From positions 22,187 to 86,186 of the forward strand of contig JACREY010000017.1 of NCBI GenBank assembly GCA_016218085.1: 64,000 bases of DNA, in the 5' to 3' direction. This document shows positions 7,861 to 15,468 of this stretch, piece by piece. The position numbers were made by a program, and so were the translations under genes. Each line of letters opens with the position of its first letter. Position 1 is the first letter of the stretch. The DNA is from Ignavibacteriota bacterium. Its GTDB lineage: Bacteria > Bacteroidota > Ignavibacteria > Tepidaquicellales > Tepidaquicellaceae. A model generated the notes under the pieces. That model did not search any database and was not told where the DNA came from. It saw only the letters and a program-made list of their open reading frames with translations.

Positions 7861-9954
7861 GTGAAAAAATTGATATTCTCAGTCCTTGTACTAGTAATAT
7901 TTGCATTAAATACAAACGCACAGGACTATAAAGTAAACGTAGTCAATGAAATTAACCCCGGCAGTTTAAGTCTCGCTCCGTACGCAACGGAAAGGGATTA
8001 CGTGTCAGCAATCGGTGACCTGCTAAGGAACCACAACGTTGATTCTTTATTAGGTTCGGTTTATGGATACGGAGTATGCTGGACAGGTTCATATTATGTA
8101 ACCAGCAGATTCAGCACGGTTAACAGATTCAACAGAATGGATTTCAACTGGAACAGAGTTGATTCATTCCCTGCTACCGGTGCCGGAACGGGTTTTTTCA
8201 GAGACTTAGCATTTGCTAACGGAAAGATCTGGGGATCACCGTTATCAAATACTATATACGGAATAAATCAGAGCACAGGCGTAATGGAAAAAACCATTAC
8301 AACCTCGTATGCTTCCATCAGGGCTTGTACCTGGGACCCGGTAAGAAAAGGTTTCTGGATAGGAACGAACAGTTTTACCGGTCCATTGGTTTGTGTTGAT
8401 ACAAACGGTGTATTAATCCCCGGTTGTACAATTACAATGCCCGCATCAGGTTGTTACGGTGTTGGATATGATGATGACCCGGCAGGTCCGTTCTTATGGG
8501 TCAGCACAGACCAGACACCAACCTCAACAACAGGAACAGCATTCCTGAAATACAACGCAACAACACTTACTCAGGTAGGAACACCTCTTAACGTAACAGT
8601 TCCGTTAACATCGGGAGCGCCTCTTTCATCAGGCGGTTGCGAAGTAGTTACAAACTGCGTACCCGGTAAGAGAACCATAGTATCGATGGTACAGGGAACA
8701 CCTGACAGAGTAATAGTAACAGAAATCGGAAATGCAGGCCCGACAATTCCTACAGGAACCTGGACTGAACAGGTATCGGGATTAACAACCGTATTGTATT
8801 CAGTATCGGCAGTTAACGATGACGTAGCGTGGGTATGCGGCGCCAGCGGTAAAGTATTAAGAACCATCAATAAAGGTTTACTCTGGTCAAACGTTAGCGG
8901 AAACCTTCCGACCACATATGCACTTTACAACATTTTTGCATATGATGCAAACGTTGCAATAGTAACAGGCGTATCAGGTTCCACAACAGCAATCTACCAG
9001 ACCTCCAACGGCGGAGTTAACTGGACAACAGCCAATTCACATGCAGGATTCGGTGATGACCTCTGGATGTCAAACGCTTCAACCGGATTCTTCATCGGCG
9101 ACCCGATAGCCGGTAACTGGGATTTATTAAAGAGCACTAATGCAGGTCTTAACTGGTCAACCTGGGCAACAGTCCCGACAACAAACACAAGCGGAACATA
9201 CAACAATGCTGCCTGTTTCGACGGCAACAACGTATGGTTCCAGTCAGTAGGATTAAGCACAATTCATTATTCAACTAACCTTGGTGTTAACTGGACAACC
9301 CAATCAGAATCACTTGCAGAAATTACTGCAATCAGCTTCAACAGTTCAGCAACAGGTCTTGCAGGCGGTTCATCAACTTCACCGGGCTTATTAAAATCAA
9401 CAAACTCAGGTGCAAACTGGACAGCACTTACCAGCCCGTATCCGACAAACTCGATTTCGGGAATAGTCGGTGCACAGTCAACATGGTGGGTATCACAGCA
9501 GGGAACAGGCATCAGCATTTCCACGAATGACGGTGCAAACTGGTCAACTGCTTACACAGCCCCGGCAGGAAGCTTCTATCACATGACAAAGTCACGTGCA
9601 GGCGCAACAATCTGGGCAGTAAGAAGCAACGGTGGTATTTCAAGGTATGGATTAATCACAGGAATCAGCAACACTTCGACTGAAGTGCCTGCAACATTCT
9701 CACTCAGCCAGAACTATCCGAACCCGTTCAACCCGACAACAAAGATTAACTTTGCATTACCGAAATCAGGACTTGTAACACTTAAAGTCTATGATGTACT
9801 CGGTAAAGAAGTCGCAACACTTGTAAACGAAGTCAAGAATGCAGGAACATACAATTTCGAATTCGACGCATCGAATCTTACAAGCGGTGTTTACTTCTAC
9901 AAGATCGAAGCAAACGGATTCACAGATGTCAAGAAAATGATGTTAGTAAAATAA
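7861..9954 (+). CDS. T9SS-sorted protein with Ycf48/BNR-like propeller repeats
   Basis: 697 residues starting at GTG, supported by AGGGAG 10 bases upstream and by the signal peptide that follows directly (K-K-L-I-F-S-V-L-V-L-V-I-F-A-L, ending N-T-N-A/Q). The first 290 residues contain propeller-like strands (W-D-P-V-R-K-G-F-W-I-G-T). From about 295 to 590 there are repeats of the Ycf48/BNR type, with T-x-(N/D)-G-G-x-x-W or T-N-x-G-x-N-W turns. The last 85 residues are a typical T9SS domain (NYPNPFNPTTKINFALP, then GVYFYKIEANGF). The codon choice is biased towards TTC and AAC, as in the 1820 gene. The protein should be secreted to the surface; ligand unknown. Confidence 0.85.
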   Translation: MKKLIFSVLVLVIFALNTNAQDYKVNVVNEINPGSLSLAPYATERDYVSAIGDLLRNHNVDSLLGSVYGYGVCWTGSYYVTSRFSTVNRFNRMDFNWNRVDSFPATGAGTGFFRDLAFANGKIWGSPLSNTIYGINQSTGVMEKTITTSYASIRACTWDPVRKGFWIGTNSFTGPLVCVDTNGVLIPGCTITMPASGCYGVGYDDDPAGPFLWVSTDQTPTSTTGTAFLKYNATTLTQVGTPLNVTVPLTSGAPLSSGGCEVVTNCVPGKRTIVSMVQGTPDRVIVTEIGNAGPTIPTGTWTEQVSGLTTVLYSVSAVNDDVAWVCGASGKVLRTINKGLLWSNVSGNLPTTYALYNIFAYDANVAIVTGVSGSTTAIYQTSNGGVNWTTANSHAGFGDDLWMSNASTGFFIGDPIAGNWDLLKSTNAGLNWSTWATVPTTNTSGTYNNAACFDGNNVWFQSVGLSTIHYSTNLGVNWTTQSESLAEITAISFNSSATGLAGGSSTSPGLLKSTNSGANWTALTSPYPTNSISGIVGAQSTWWVSQQGTGISISTNDGANWSTAYTAPAGSFYHMTKSRAGATIWAVRSNGGISRYGLITGISNTSTEVPATFSLSQNYPNPFNPTTKINFALPKSGLVTLKVYDVLGKEVATLVNEVKNAGTYNFEFDASNLTSGVYFYKIEANGFTDVKKMMLVK

Positions 9955-10035
9955 TATCACTGATCGTATTGATTTCGCTGATTACTCTGATTTTCAGATA
10001 ATCCGGAATCGAACTAACTATCAGACTTATTTTTT

Positions 10036-10075
10036 AAAACCCTTTGATTGAAGAAATCAAAGGGTTTTTTTATTT
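10036..10075 (+). terminator. Rho-independent terminator
   Basis: Stem ACCCTTTGATT / AATCAAAGGGT (10039-10049, 10055-10065) with a five-base loop and a T run. It ends the 7861 gene. It also argues against an upstream start for pgk at 10048, which would lie inside this stem. Confidence 0.9.
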
Positions 10076-10143
10076 TATTAAAATGTCCTTTATCTACATT
10101 TATTTTTATTTTTCATATTCCTATTTTTACAATAAAACAAACC

Positions 10144-11364
10144 ATGAGAAAATTATCAATCGAAGATTTATTGAAGCAGAACCTGATTAAGGGAAATAAC
10201 GTGCTTGTCCGCGTGGATTTCAATGTGCCGCTGGATGCAGACAGGAATATCACAGACGTGAAAAGAATTGTAGAATCCGTTCCTACCATTAATGCCATAA
10301 TAAGAAACGGCGGGAAGTGCATATTAATGAGCCATCTCGGCAGGCCAAAGGGAGAAAAAAATCCAAAATATTCCCTGAATGTAGTAGCAGAATTTCTTTC
10401 GAAATACCTCGACTGCAGAGTGCTCTTTTCAGACGACTGCATAAGTCCGGATAACATAGAAGTAATAAAGAATATGAATGAAGGGGATGTGCTTCTTCTT
10501 GAAAACCTGAGATTTTACAAAGATGAGGAGAAGAATAATCCCGAGTTCGCTCGGAAGCTAGCTGCATACGGCGACGTATATGTGAACGATGCATTCGGAA
10601 CGGCACACAGGGCGCACGCTTCAACTGAAGGTGTAACCCATTTTATTAAAACGTGTGCAGCGGGATACCTGATTGAAAAAGAACTTAAATACCTTGCAGG
10701 TGCTATTAATGACCCAAAACGCCCGCTGACGGCCATTCTCGGTGGTTCAAAGATTTCAGGAAAGATAGATGTTCTCGATAATCTTCTGAAAATTGCCGAT
10801 AAGATTTTGATAGGCGGCGGAATGATGTTCACTTTTTACAAGGCAATGGGACTGAACATCGGCAAATCAATACTCGAAGAAGATAAAATTGAACTCGCAA
10901 AAGAAGTTCTTGCAAAGGCAAAAAGTCTGAACAAGGAGCTTATTCTTCCGGTTGATGTAATGATAGCCGATAAATTCGAAAACTCTGCAAGTATCAGGAC
11001 TATTGATTTTGATAAAATGACAGAAGACCTGAACGATTGGATGGGAATGGACATAGGTGAAAAGACTATAGATAAATTCAGAAATGAAATACTGAATTCA
11101 AAGACAATAGTATGGAACGGACCGATGGGTGTATTTGAGATGGATAACTTTTCAAAGGGAACGTTCGAGATAGCAAAAGCACTTGCAGAATCAACATCAA
11201 AAGGAGCAGTTACCATTATAGGAGGAGGTGACTCCGCTGCGGCAATAGCTAAAGCAGAGCTGGAAGAGAAAGTATCGCACGTCTCGACAGGCGGCGGTGC
11301 ATCGCTTGAATTCCTCGAAGGAAAAGTTCTTCCGGGCATAAATGCCCTTTCAAATAACAGATAA
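10144..11364 (+). CDS. pgk: Phosphoglycerate kinase
   Basis: 406 residues, normal for the family. The enzyme transfers phosphate between 1,3-bisphosphoglycerate and ADP in glycolysis. Visible motifs are VLVRVDFNVPLD near the N-terminus, the substrate-binding S-H-L-G-R-P-K-G, LLENLRFYKDEE, the hinge VNDAFGTAHRAHAST, AILGGSKISGKIDV, the WNGPMGVFE nucleotide segment and the final GGGDSAAAI and STGGGASLEFLEGK. The ATG at 10144 is chosen because homology begins there and a terminator covers the earlier ATG. The last three codons and the stop lie inside a seven-base tandem repeat (11352-11372). Confidence 0.97.
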   Translation: MRKLSIEDLLKQNLIKGNNVLVRVDFNVPLDADRNITDVKRIVESVPTINAIIRNGGKCILMSHLGRPKGEKNPKYSLNVVAEFLSKYLDCRVLFSDDCISPDNIEVIKNMNEGDVLLLENLRFYKDEEKNNPEFARKLAAYGDVYVNDAFGTAHRAHASTEGVTHFIKTCAAGYLIEKELKYLAGAINDPKRPLTAILGGSKISGKIDVLDNLLKIADKILIGGGMMFTFYKAMGLNIGKSILEEDKIELAKEVLAKAKSLNKELILPVDVMIADKFENSASIRTIDFDKMTEDLNDWMGMDIGEKTIDKFRNEILNSKTIVWNGPMGVFEMDNFSKGTFEIAKALAESTSKGAVTIIGGGDSAAAIAKAELEEKVSHVSTGGGASLEFLEGKVLPGINALSNNR

Positions 11365-11372
11365 CAAATAAC
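11352..11372 (+). repeat. Seven-base tandem repeat across the pgk stop codon
   Basis: Three heptamers AAATAAC-AGATAAC-AAATAAC run through the last codons of pgk and its TAA. The same unit (ACAAATA with an ACAGATA variant) occurs, in the same sense relative to the gene, at the 3' end of lpxC-fabZ (11841-11868). Confidence 0.8.
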
Positions 11373-11387
11373 AAAAAAAAGTTGTTG

Positions 11388-11416
11388 AATGGCATATTTT
11401 AATATGCCATTTTTTA
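11388..11416. terminator. Bidirectional terminator between pgk and the four-helix-bundle gene
   Basis: A perfect inverted repeat AATGGCATATT / AATATGCCATT (11388-11398, 11401-11411) followed by TTTT on the plus strand; on the minus strand the stem is followed by C-A-A-C-A-A-C and T-rich sequence. It overlaps the last codon of the minus-strand gene, so it serves pgk best. Confidence 0.8.
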
Positions 11417-11779
11417 TTTATTCTTGATTCGAGTAGTTTTAATAATTGAGAAAAGAATTTTATTTAATTCTTCACAATCCGAAAAAAGGGATTCAAACAT
11501 TTCTTTATCGATATATTCAGTTTCGTGGAGTAATCTTAGCCAATATTTAGTTTCCTTTCCTTCTTTATATGCTATTGATATTTTATTCGAAAAATCAGGT
11601 GTGGAAATTCCGCCGTGTGCCTCTTCCACATTTGCTCCAATTGAGGTACCGCTCTTAAGAATTTGTTTAGAAAGTACAAATTCTTTTTTGTTTTCAACCA
11701 AAAACTTATATAGTTTAACAATTCTAACAGCAAATCCGAATGATTTTTCCAAAATTATACCATGTTTATCATCATCCAT
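11414..11779 (-). CDS. Four-helix-bundle protein (23S rRNA intervening-sequence protein family)
   Basis: 121 residues. It has the family signature: an N-terminal E-K-S-F-G-F-A-V-R-I-V-K-L-Y, then S-K-Q-I-L-K-S-G-T-S-I-G-A-N-V-E-E-A, and K-E-T-K-Y-W-L-R-L-L. The fold is a pentameric four-helix bundle first noted in sequences inserted in 23S rRNA genes, but most members, like this one, are free-standing. The cellular role is not established. The gene is flanked on both sides by heptamer repeats in inverted order. It is on the same strand as the envelope operon but 81 bases past it. Confidence 0.88.
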   Translation of the reverse strand: MDDDKHGIILEKSFGFAVRIVKLYKFLVENKKEFVLSKQILKSGTSIGANVEEAHGGISTPDFSNKISIAYKEGKETKYWLRLLHETEYIDKEMFESLFSDCEELNKILFSIIKTTRIKNK

Positions 11780-11840
11780 TATATGATAATTGGATTTAGA
11801 ATTTTATAAAAAATTATATCCTAATTCTGAAAATATCTGC

Positions 11841-11868
11841 TATCTGTTATTTGTTATTTGTTATTTGT
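11841..11868 (-). repeat. Seven-base tandem repeat across the lpxC-fabZ stop codon
   Basis: Four heptamers, TATCTGT then three TATTTGT on the plus strand (ACAAATA x3 plus ACAGATA in gene sense). The array covers the last codons and the stop of lpxC-fabZ. It is the same unit and the same sense as the array at the end of pgk. Confidence 0.8.
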
Positions 11869-13270
11869 TAACAACTGCCACGCTGAATTCCCCTTCACAA
11901 GCAACTTCGCCGCCTATATAGCCTTTATAAGCTTTTCCTTTCATTTTGCAGAAACCTCTCCTGAAAGAAAGTATCTGCATTTCAAAAATCAGCTGGTCAC
12001 CGGGAATAACCTGTTTTTTGAATTTCACGTTGTCCATTGTGGTAAAGAATGCAAGTTTGCTTTCGGCATCTTCAAGCGTCTGCATCAGCAATATTCCGCC
12101 GCATTGCGCCATAGCTTCGACAATCAGTACGCCTGGCATAATCGGTTTTTCCGGAAAATGCCCCTGGAAAAACGGCTCATTGAATGTTACGTTTTTCATT
12201 CCGACTATTCTCTGCGTATCCATTTCAATTTCAAGAATCCTGTCAACGAGCAGGAAGGGATATCTGTGGGGTAAAATCTTCATTATTGCCTCAACATCCA
12301 GAACTCCATTTGTTGATTTCAGCATCTGGTATTTTTTCACCACTTTTCTCTGCAAATACAATTTCCTGAGCATTTTAGTAAACTCAATATTTGATTTATG
12401 ACCGGGTCTTGCGGCGAGTATCTGGCCTTTTATCGGTGCTCCGATTAGCGCAAGGTCGCCAATCATATCAAGCACTTTATGGCGGGCAGGTTCGTTTTTA
12501 AACCTGAGAGGTGTATCATCGAGTATTCCGCTTGTGCCGATTTTAATTTTATCGTTTAACTCAAGTTTATTCTTGTATGTATCGAATTCGGAATCAGTAA
12601 ACTGCCTGTCAACTATTACAATTGCATTTCCTATATCACCTCCTTTTATCAGTCCCTGCTCTTTAAGCATTTCAATTTCCTTCAGAAAGCAGAATGTTCT
12701 TGCAGGCGCAAACTCTGTTGCGAATTCATTCTCCATATCGAACAATCCACTGTGCTGCACGCCCAGTGCCGGATTTGCGAAGTCAATCATCAGGGAAATT
12801 CTGAAATCATTTTTCAAAGGCAGGGCAACTATATCAACTTTATCGGTATCGCTGTGATAATGCACGGTGTCTTCGATGATAAGATAGTCCCTCATCGCTT
12901 CCTGTTCAGAAAATCCCGCCTTCACAAGCGTATGAACGTAATCTATTGCACTGCCGTCCATAATGGGGGGTTCGTTGCTGTCCAGTTCAACTATGATATT
13001 ATCGATTTCACATCCTCTTATCGCCGCAAGCACGTGCTCGACAGTGTGAACTTTAGCATTGCCCATTGCAATTGTGGTTCCCCTCGATATATCAACCACG
13101 TGGTCGATATCGGCAGGAATTTCCGGTGAGTTTTCCAGGTCAATTCTTCTGAACCTGATTCCGTAATTTTCAGGAGCAGGCTTAAAAGTCATCACAGACC
13201 TGTTTCCTGTGTGAAGTCCAACTCCGGACAGCGAAGCGCTTTTTAAAATTGTTCTTTGTTTCTCTAGCAT
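11861..13270 (-). CDS. lpxC-fabZ: Bifunctional UDP-3-O-acyl-GlcNAc deacetylase / 3-hydroxyacyl-ACP dehydratase
   Basis: 469 residues formed by two enzymes. The LpxC half (about 1-315) catalyses the committed step of lipid A synthesis and shows its zinc ligands in TVEHVLAAI and H-K-V-L-D-M-I-G-D-L. The FabZ half (about 325-469) removes water from 3-hydroxyacyl-ACP and shows LPHRYPFLLVDR, then F-F-Q-G-H-F-P-E-K-P with the E of V-I-V-E-A-M-A-Q. This fusion is common in Bacteroidota. It is the last gene of the envelope operon, 15 bases after lpxD. LpxA, which often follows, is not next. Both active sites look intact. Confidence 0.96.
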   Translation of the reverse strand: MLEKQRTILKSASLSGVGLHTGNRSVMTFKPAPENYGIRFRRIDLENSPEIPADIDHVVDISRGTTIAMGNAKVHTVEHVLAAIRGCEIDNIIVELDSNEPPIMDGSAIDYVHTLVKAGFSEQEAMRDYLIIEDTVHYHSDTDKVDIVALPLKNDFRISLMIDFANPALGVQHSGLFDMENEFATEFAPARTFCFLKEIEMLKEQGLIKGGDIGNAIVIVDRQFTDSEFDTYKNKLELNDKIKIGTSGILDDTPLRFKNEPARHKVLDMIGDLALIGAPIKGQILAARPGHKSNIEFTKMLRKLYLQRKVVKKYQMLKSTNGVLDVEAIMKILPHRYPFLLVDRILEIEMDTQRIVGMKNVTFNEPFFQGHFPEKPIMPGVLIVEAMAQCGGILLMQTLEDAESKLAFFTTMDNVKFKKQVIPGDQLIFEMQILSFRRGFCKMKGKAYKGYIGGEVACEGEFSVAVVNK

Positions 13271-13285
13271 TTAATTAAATTTGTT

Positions 13286-14299
13286 TTACTTTGTTAATAA
13301 TTTTTTTATTTCTTCCCTGAGCTGTTCGATATATTTAATCGAAGCTTCCTGTTTCAGTTCTTCCCTGAACGGCTTAGCCCTGTAGCCCGTATACATACCG
13401 GGTTTTGTTATTGATTTAGAAACGCCGACAGCCGCACCGATTATAACGTCATCGCAGATTGTTATATGTCCTACAATCCCCGCCTGACCTCCTATCATAC
13501 AGCGTTTCCCTATTTTTGTGGTTCCTGCAATGCCAACCTGTGCCGCAATCACAGTATCTTCGTCTATGAAAACATTATGCGCAATCTGTATCTGGTTATC
13601 CAGTTTCACTCCCCTGCAAATTCTTGTCTCGCCGATTGTTGCCCTGTCAACGGTACAGCTGCTGCCAATTTCCACATCATCTTCTATTACGACAATTCCG
13701 GTCTGAAGAATTTTTTTAAAGCTGCCGTCCTGCTGTTTTGCAAAGCCAAATCCGTCGCTTCCTATAACAGTATCGGAATGTATGCTGACGTTATTTCCTA
13801 TCCTGCATTCTTTATGAACAACCGTATTATGGCCAATCGTGCATCCGCTTCCGATTATAACGCCGTTTTGAATCACTGCCCCTGAAAGGATTCTGGTCCC
13901 CTCTCCGATTTCGCAGTTATCACCGATTTTAACAAAATCATCTATAAAGATTCTATCAGGTAATCTGCTGTTATTGCCGATTACGCAGTTTCCGGAGACT
14001 CCATATTTGTCTTTGGCTTCATCCCTGTTAAAGACTTCCAGCAGACTCACAAATGCAAGGTAAGGGTCCTGCACTTTTATGACTGCAATATCTTTCCGCT
14101 CTTCTTTAATTTCGAATGATTTTGATACAAGCACGGCTCCTGCGCCGGTGGTAAGAAAATATTTTTCATATAAAGGATTGGAAATAAACGTGATTTCATT
14201 TTTGCCTGCAGTTTCGATTTTCCCGACATTTAAAATCTCAGTTTCGGGGTTTCCCGAAATTTCTCCGTTTACATATTCTGCGATTTCCTTTATTTTCAT
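13286..14299 (-). CDS. lpxD: UDP-3-O-(3-hydroxyacyl)glucosamine N-acyltransferase
   Basis: 337 residues. The N-terminal uridine-binding domain (about 1-100) precedes a left-handed beta-helix of hexapeptide repeats (I-G-x-x-C/V-x-I-G) from about 105 to 290 and a C-terminal helix. The catalytic histidine lies in Q-I-A-H-N-V, and HSDTVIGSDGFGFA is typical of the family. The enzyme adds the second 3-hydroxyacyl chain in lipid A synthesis. It sits 9 bases after ompH and 15 bases before lpxC-fabZ in one operon, so consecutive lipid A enzymes are co-transcribed. Confidence 0.96.
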   Translation of the reverse strand: MKIKEIAEYVNGEISGNPETEILNVGKIETAGKNEITFISNPLYEKYFLTTGAGAVLVSKSFEIKEERKDIAVIKVQDPYLAFVSLLEVFNRDEAKDKYGVSGNCVIGNNSRLPDRIFIDDFVKIGDNCEIGEGTRILSGAVIQNGVIIGSGCTIGHNTVVHKECRIGNNVSIHSDTVIGSDGFGFAKQQDGSFKKILQTGIVVIEDDVEIGSSCTVDRATIGETRICRGVKLDNQIQIAHNVFIDEDTVIAAQVGIAGTTKIGKRCMIGGQAGIVGHITICDDVIIGAAVGVSKSITKPGMYTGYRAKPFREELKQEASIKYIEQLREEIKKLLTK

Positions 14300-14308
14300 T
14301 TTATTATT

Positions 14309-14833
14309 CTATTTGCCTTCTATTACTTTCTGAACCTTTGCAGTCAAATCATATTTTTCGTTTACAAACAGGAGCAGTAAATCGCTGTTCCTGTCGAAGA
14401 CGTAATCATAATCCTCTTTTTTTGCTACAGTTTCGATAGCTTTGAATATTCTGTCCTGGACGGGTTTCATAAACTCCGTCTGTTTCTGGAAATACTCGCC
14501 TCCTTCGCCGAATTTCTGGGTTTTAAAACTTGTAATGGAGGTTTCCAGGTCTTTTATTTCTTTTTCAACTTGTGCTTTCATCTGGTCGGATAAAATCAAT
14601 TTCTTTTTATCGAAGTCGTCTTTTATTTTTTTCAGGCTGTCCTGAAGCTGGCCGAGTTCCTTTTGCCAGTCGCTCACGAGATTATCGAGTTTCTGCTTGG
14701 CGTCTTTTGCCTCCTGCATATTATCGATAATTTTCTTTGAATCAATATATCCGACTTTTGTCTGAGAGAGAGCAAAACCGCTAAAGATAAAAGACAATAA
14801 AATGCCTAATGCAAGGCTATTTATCTTATTCAA
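14309..14833 (-). CDS. OmpH/Skp-family periplasmic chaperone (copy 1)
   Basis: 174 residues with a signal peptide (to about residue 23, F-A-L-S/Q) and then K-V-G-Y-I-D-S-K-K-I, the standard start of mature OmpH proteins. The middle (about 35-120) is rich in Lys, Glu and Gln in a coiled-coil pattern, forming the jelly-fish arms that hold unfolded outer-membrane proteins. It lies 26 bases downstream of a second copy and close to bamA, the insertion machine it would feed. The two copies differ clearly in sequence. Confidence 0.92.
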   Translation of the reverse strand: MNKINSLALGILLSFIFSGFALSQTKVGYIDSKKIIDNMQEAKDAKQKLDNLVSDWQKELGQLQDSLKKIKDDFDKKKLILSDQMKAQVEKEIKDLETSITSFKTQKFGEGGEYFQKQTEFMKPVQDRIFKAIETVAKKEDYDYVFDRNSDLLLLFVNEKYDLTAKVQKVIEGK

Positions 14834-14859
14834 TTTTATTAAGTTAAAATTAGCTGAAA

Positions 14860-15420
14860 CTATTTTAATTTATCGAGCACCTTGAAAGTAATATCAGCTT
14901 CCTTATCACCGTAAATCAAATCTTCCGTTTTATTGAAAACAAAATTTATTTTTAATTCTTTTGCAACCGCTTCCACGGTTTTCGACATTTTTTCCACAAG
15001 TGGTTTTAAAAGTTCGCCCTGCCTTTGAAGAAGTTCATTCTGCGCTTTCTGCTTATACCCGGTTAAAGCATCGTCGAGAACCTGAAGCTCTTTCTGCAGT
15101 TCGGAAATTTCATCGCTCAGTTTTTTCAGTTCCGTATCGGATTTCACCTGACCTGATTCAACAAGCTTCTGAGCATCTTCATATCTCTTTTTAAAAGATT
15201 CTGCTTTGGTTTTAAGTTCGTTTTCTTTTGCCTGAAGTGTATCGGCATATAATTTTGCATAGGCCTGATATTCGTCTTCAACTTTTTTATAGTCCGGCAT
15301 CTGTTTTATGATACCATCCCTGTCAACATATCCGATTTTTATCTGCGAAAAAGAAAAAGCAGACACGCAGAATATAAATCCGAGCAGAAATGCTAAAAAT
15401 CTTACGTTAAGTACTTTCAA
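14860..15420 (-). CDS. OmpH/Skp-family periplasmic chaperone (copy 2)
   Basis: 186 residues: signal peptide (to about 25), mature start K-I-G-Y-V-D-R-D-G-I, long coiled coil with repeated K/E/L heptads, and a conserved F-V-F-N-K-T near the end. Same family as the next gene in the operon, from an old duplication usual in this phylum. It follows bamA by 48 bases, the largest gap inside the operon, so some independent control is possible. Role: carries outer-membrane proteins through the periplasm. Confidence 0.92.
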   Translation of the reverse strand: MKVLNVRFLAFLLGFIFCVSAFSFSQIKIGYVDRDGIIKQMPDYKKVEDEYQAYAKLYADTLQAKENELKTKAESFKKRYEDAQKLVESGQVKSDTELKKLSDEISELQKELQVLDDALTGYKQKAQNELLQRQGELLKPLVEKMSKTVEAVAKELKINFVFNKTEDLIYGDKEADITFKVLDKLK

Positions 15421-15468
15421 GAAATTATCTCCTTATTTAAATTATTTGTCTAAAATTTTTTAATCAGA

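Noticed and set aside
10048..10143. Longer N-terminus for pgk
   Set aside because: The upstream ATG lies in the stem of a strong terminator and adds residues that phosphoglycerate kinases do not have.
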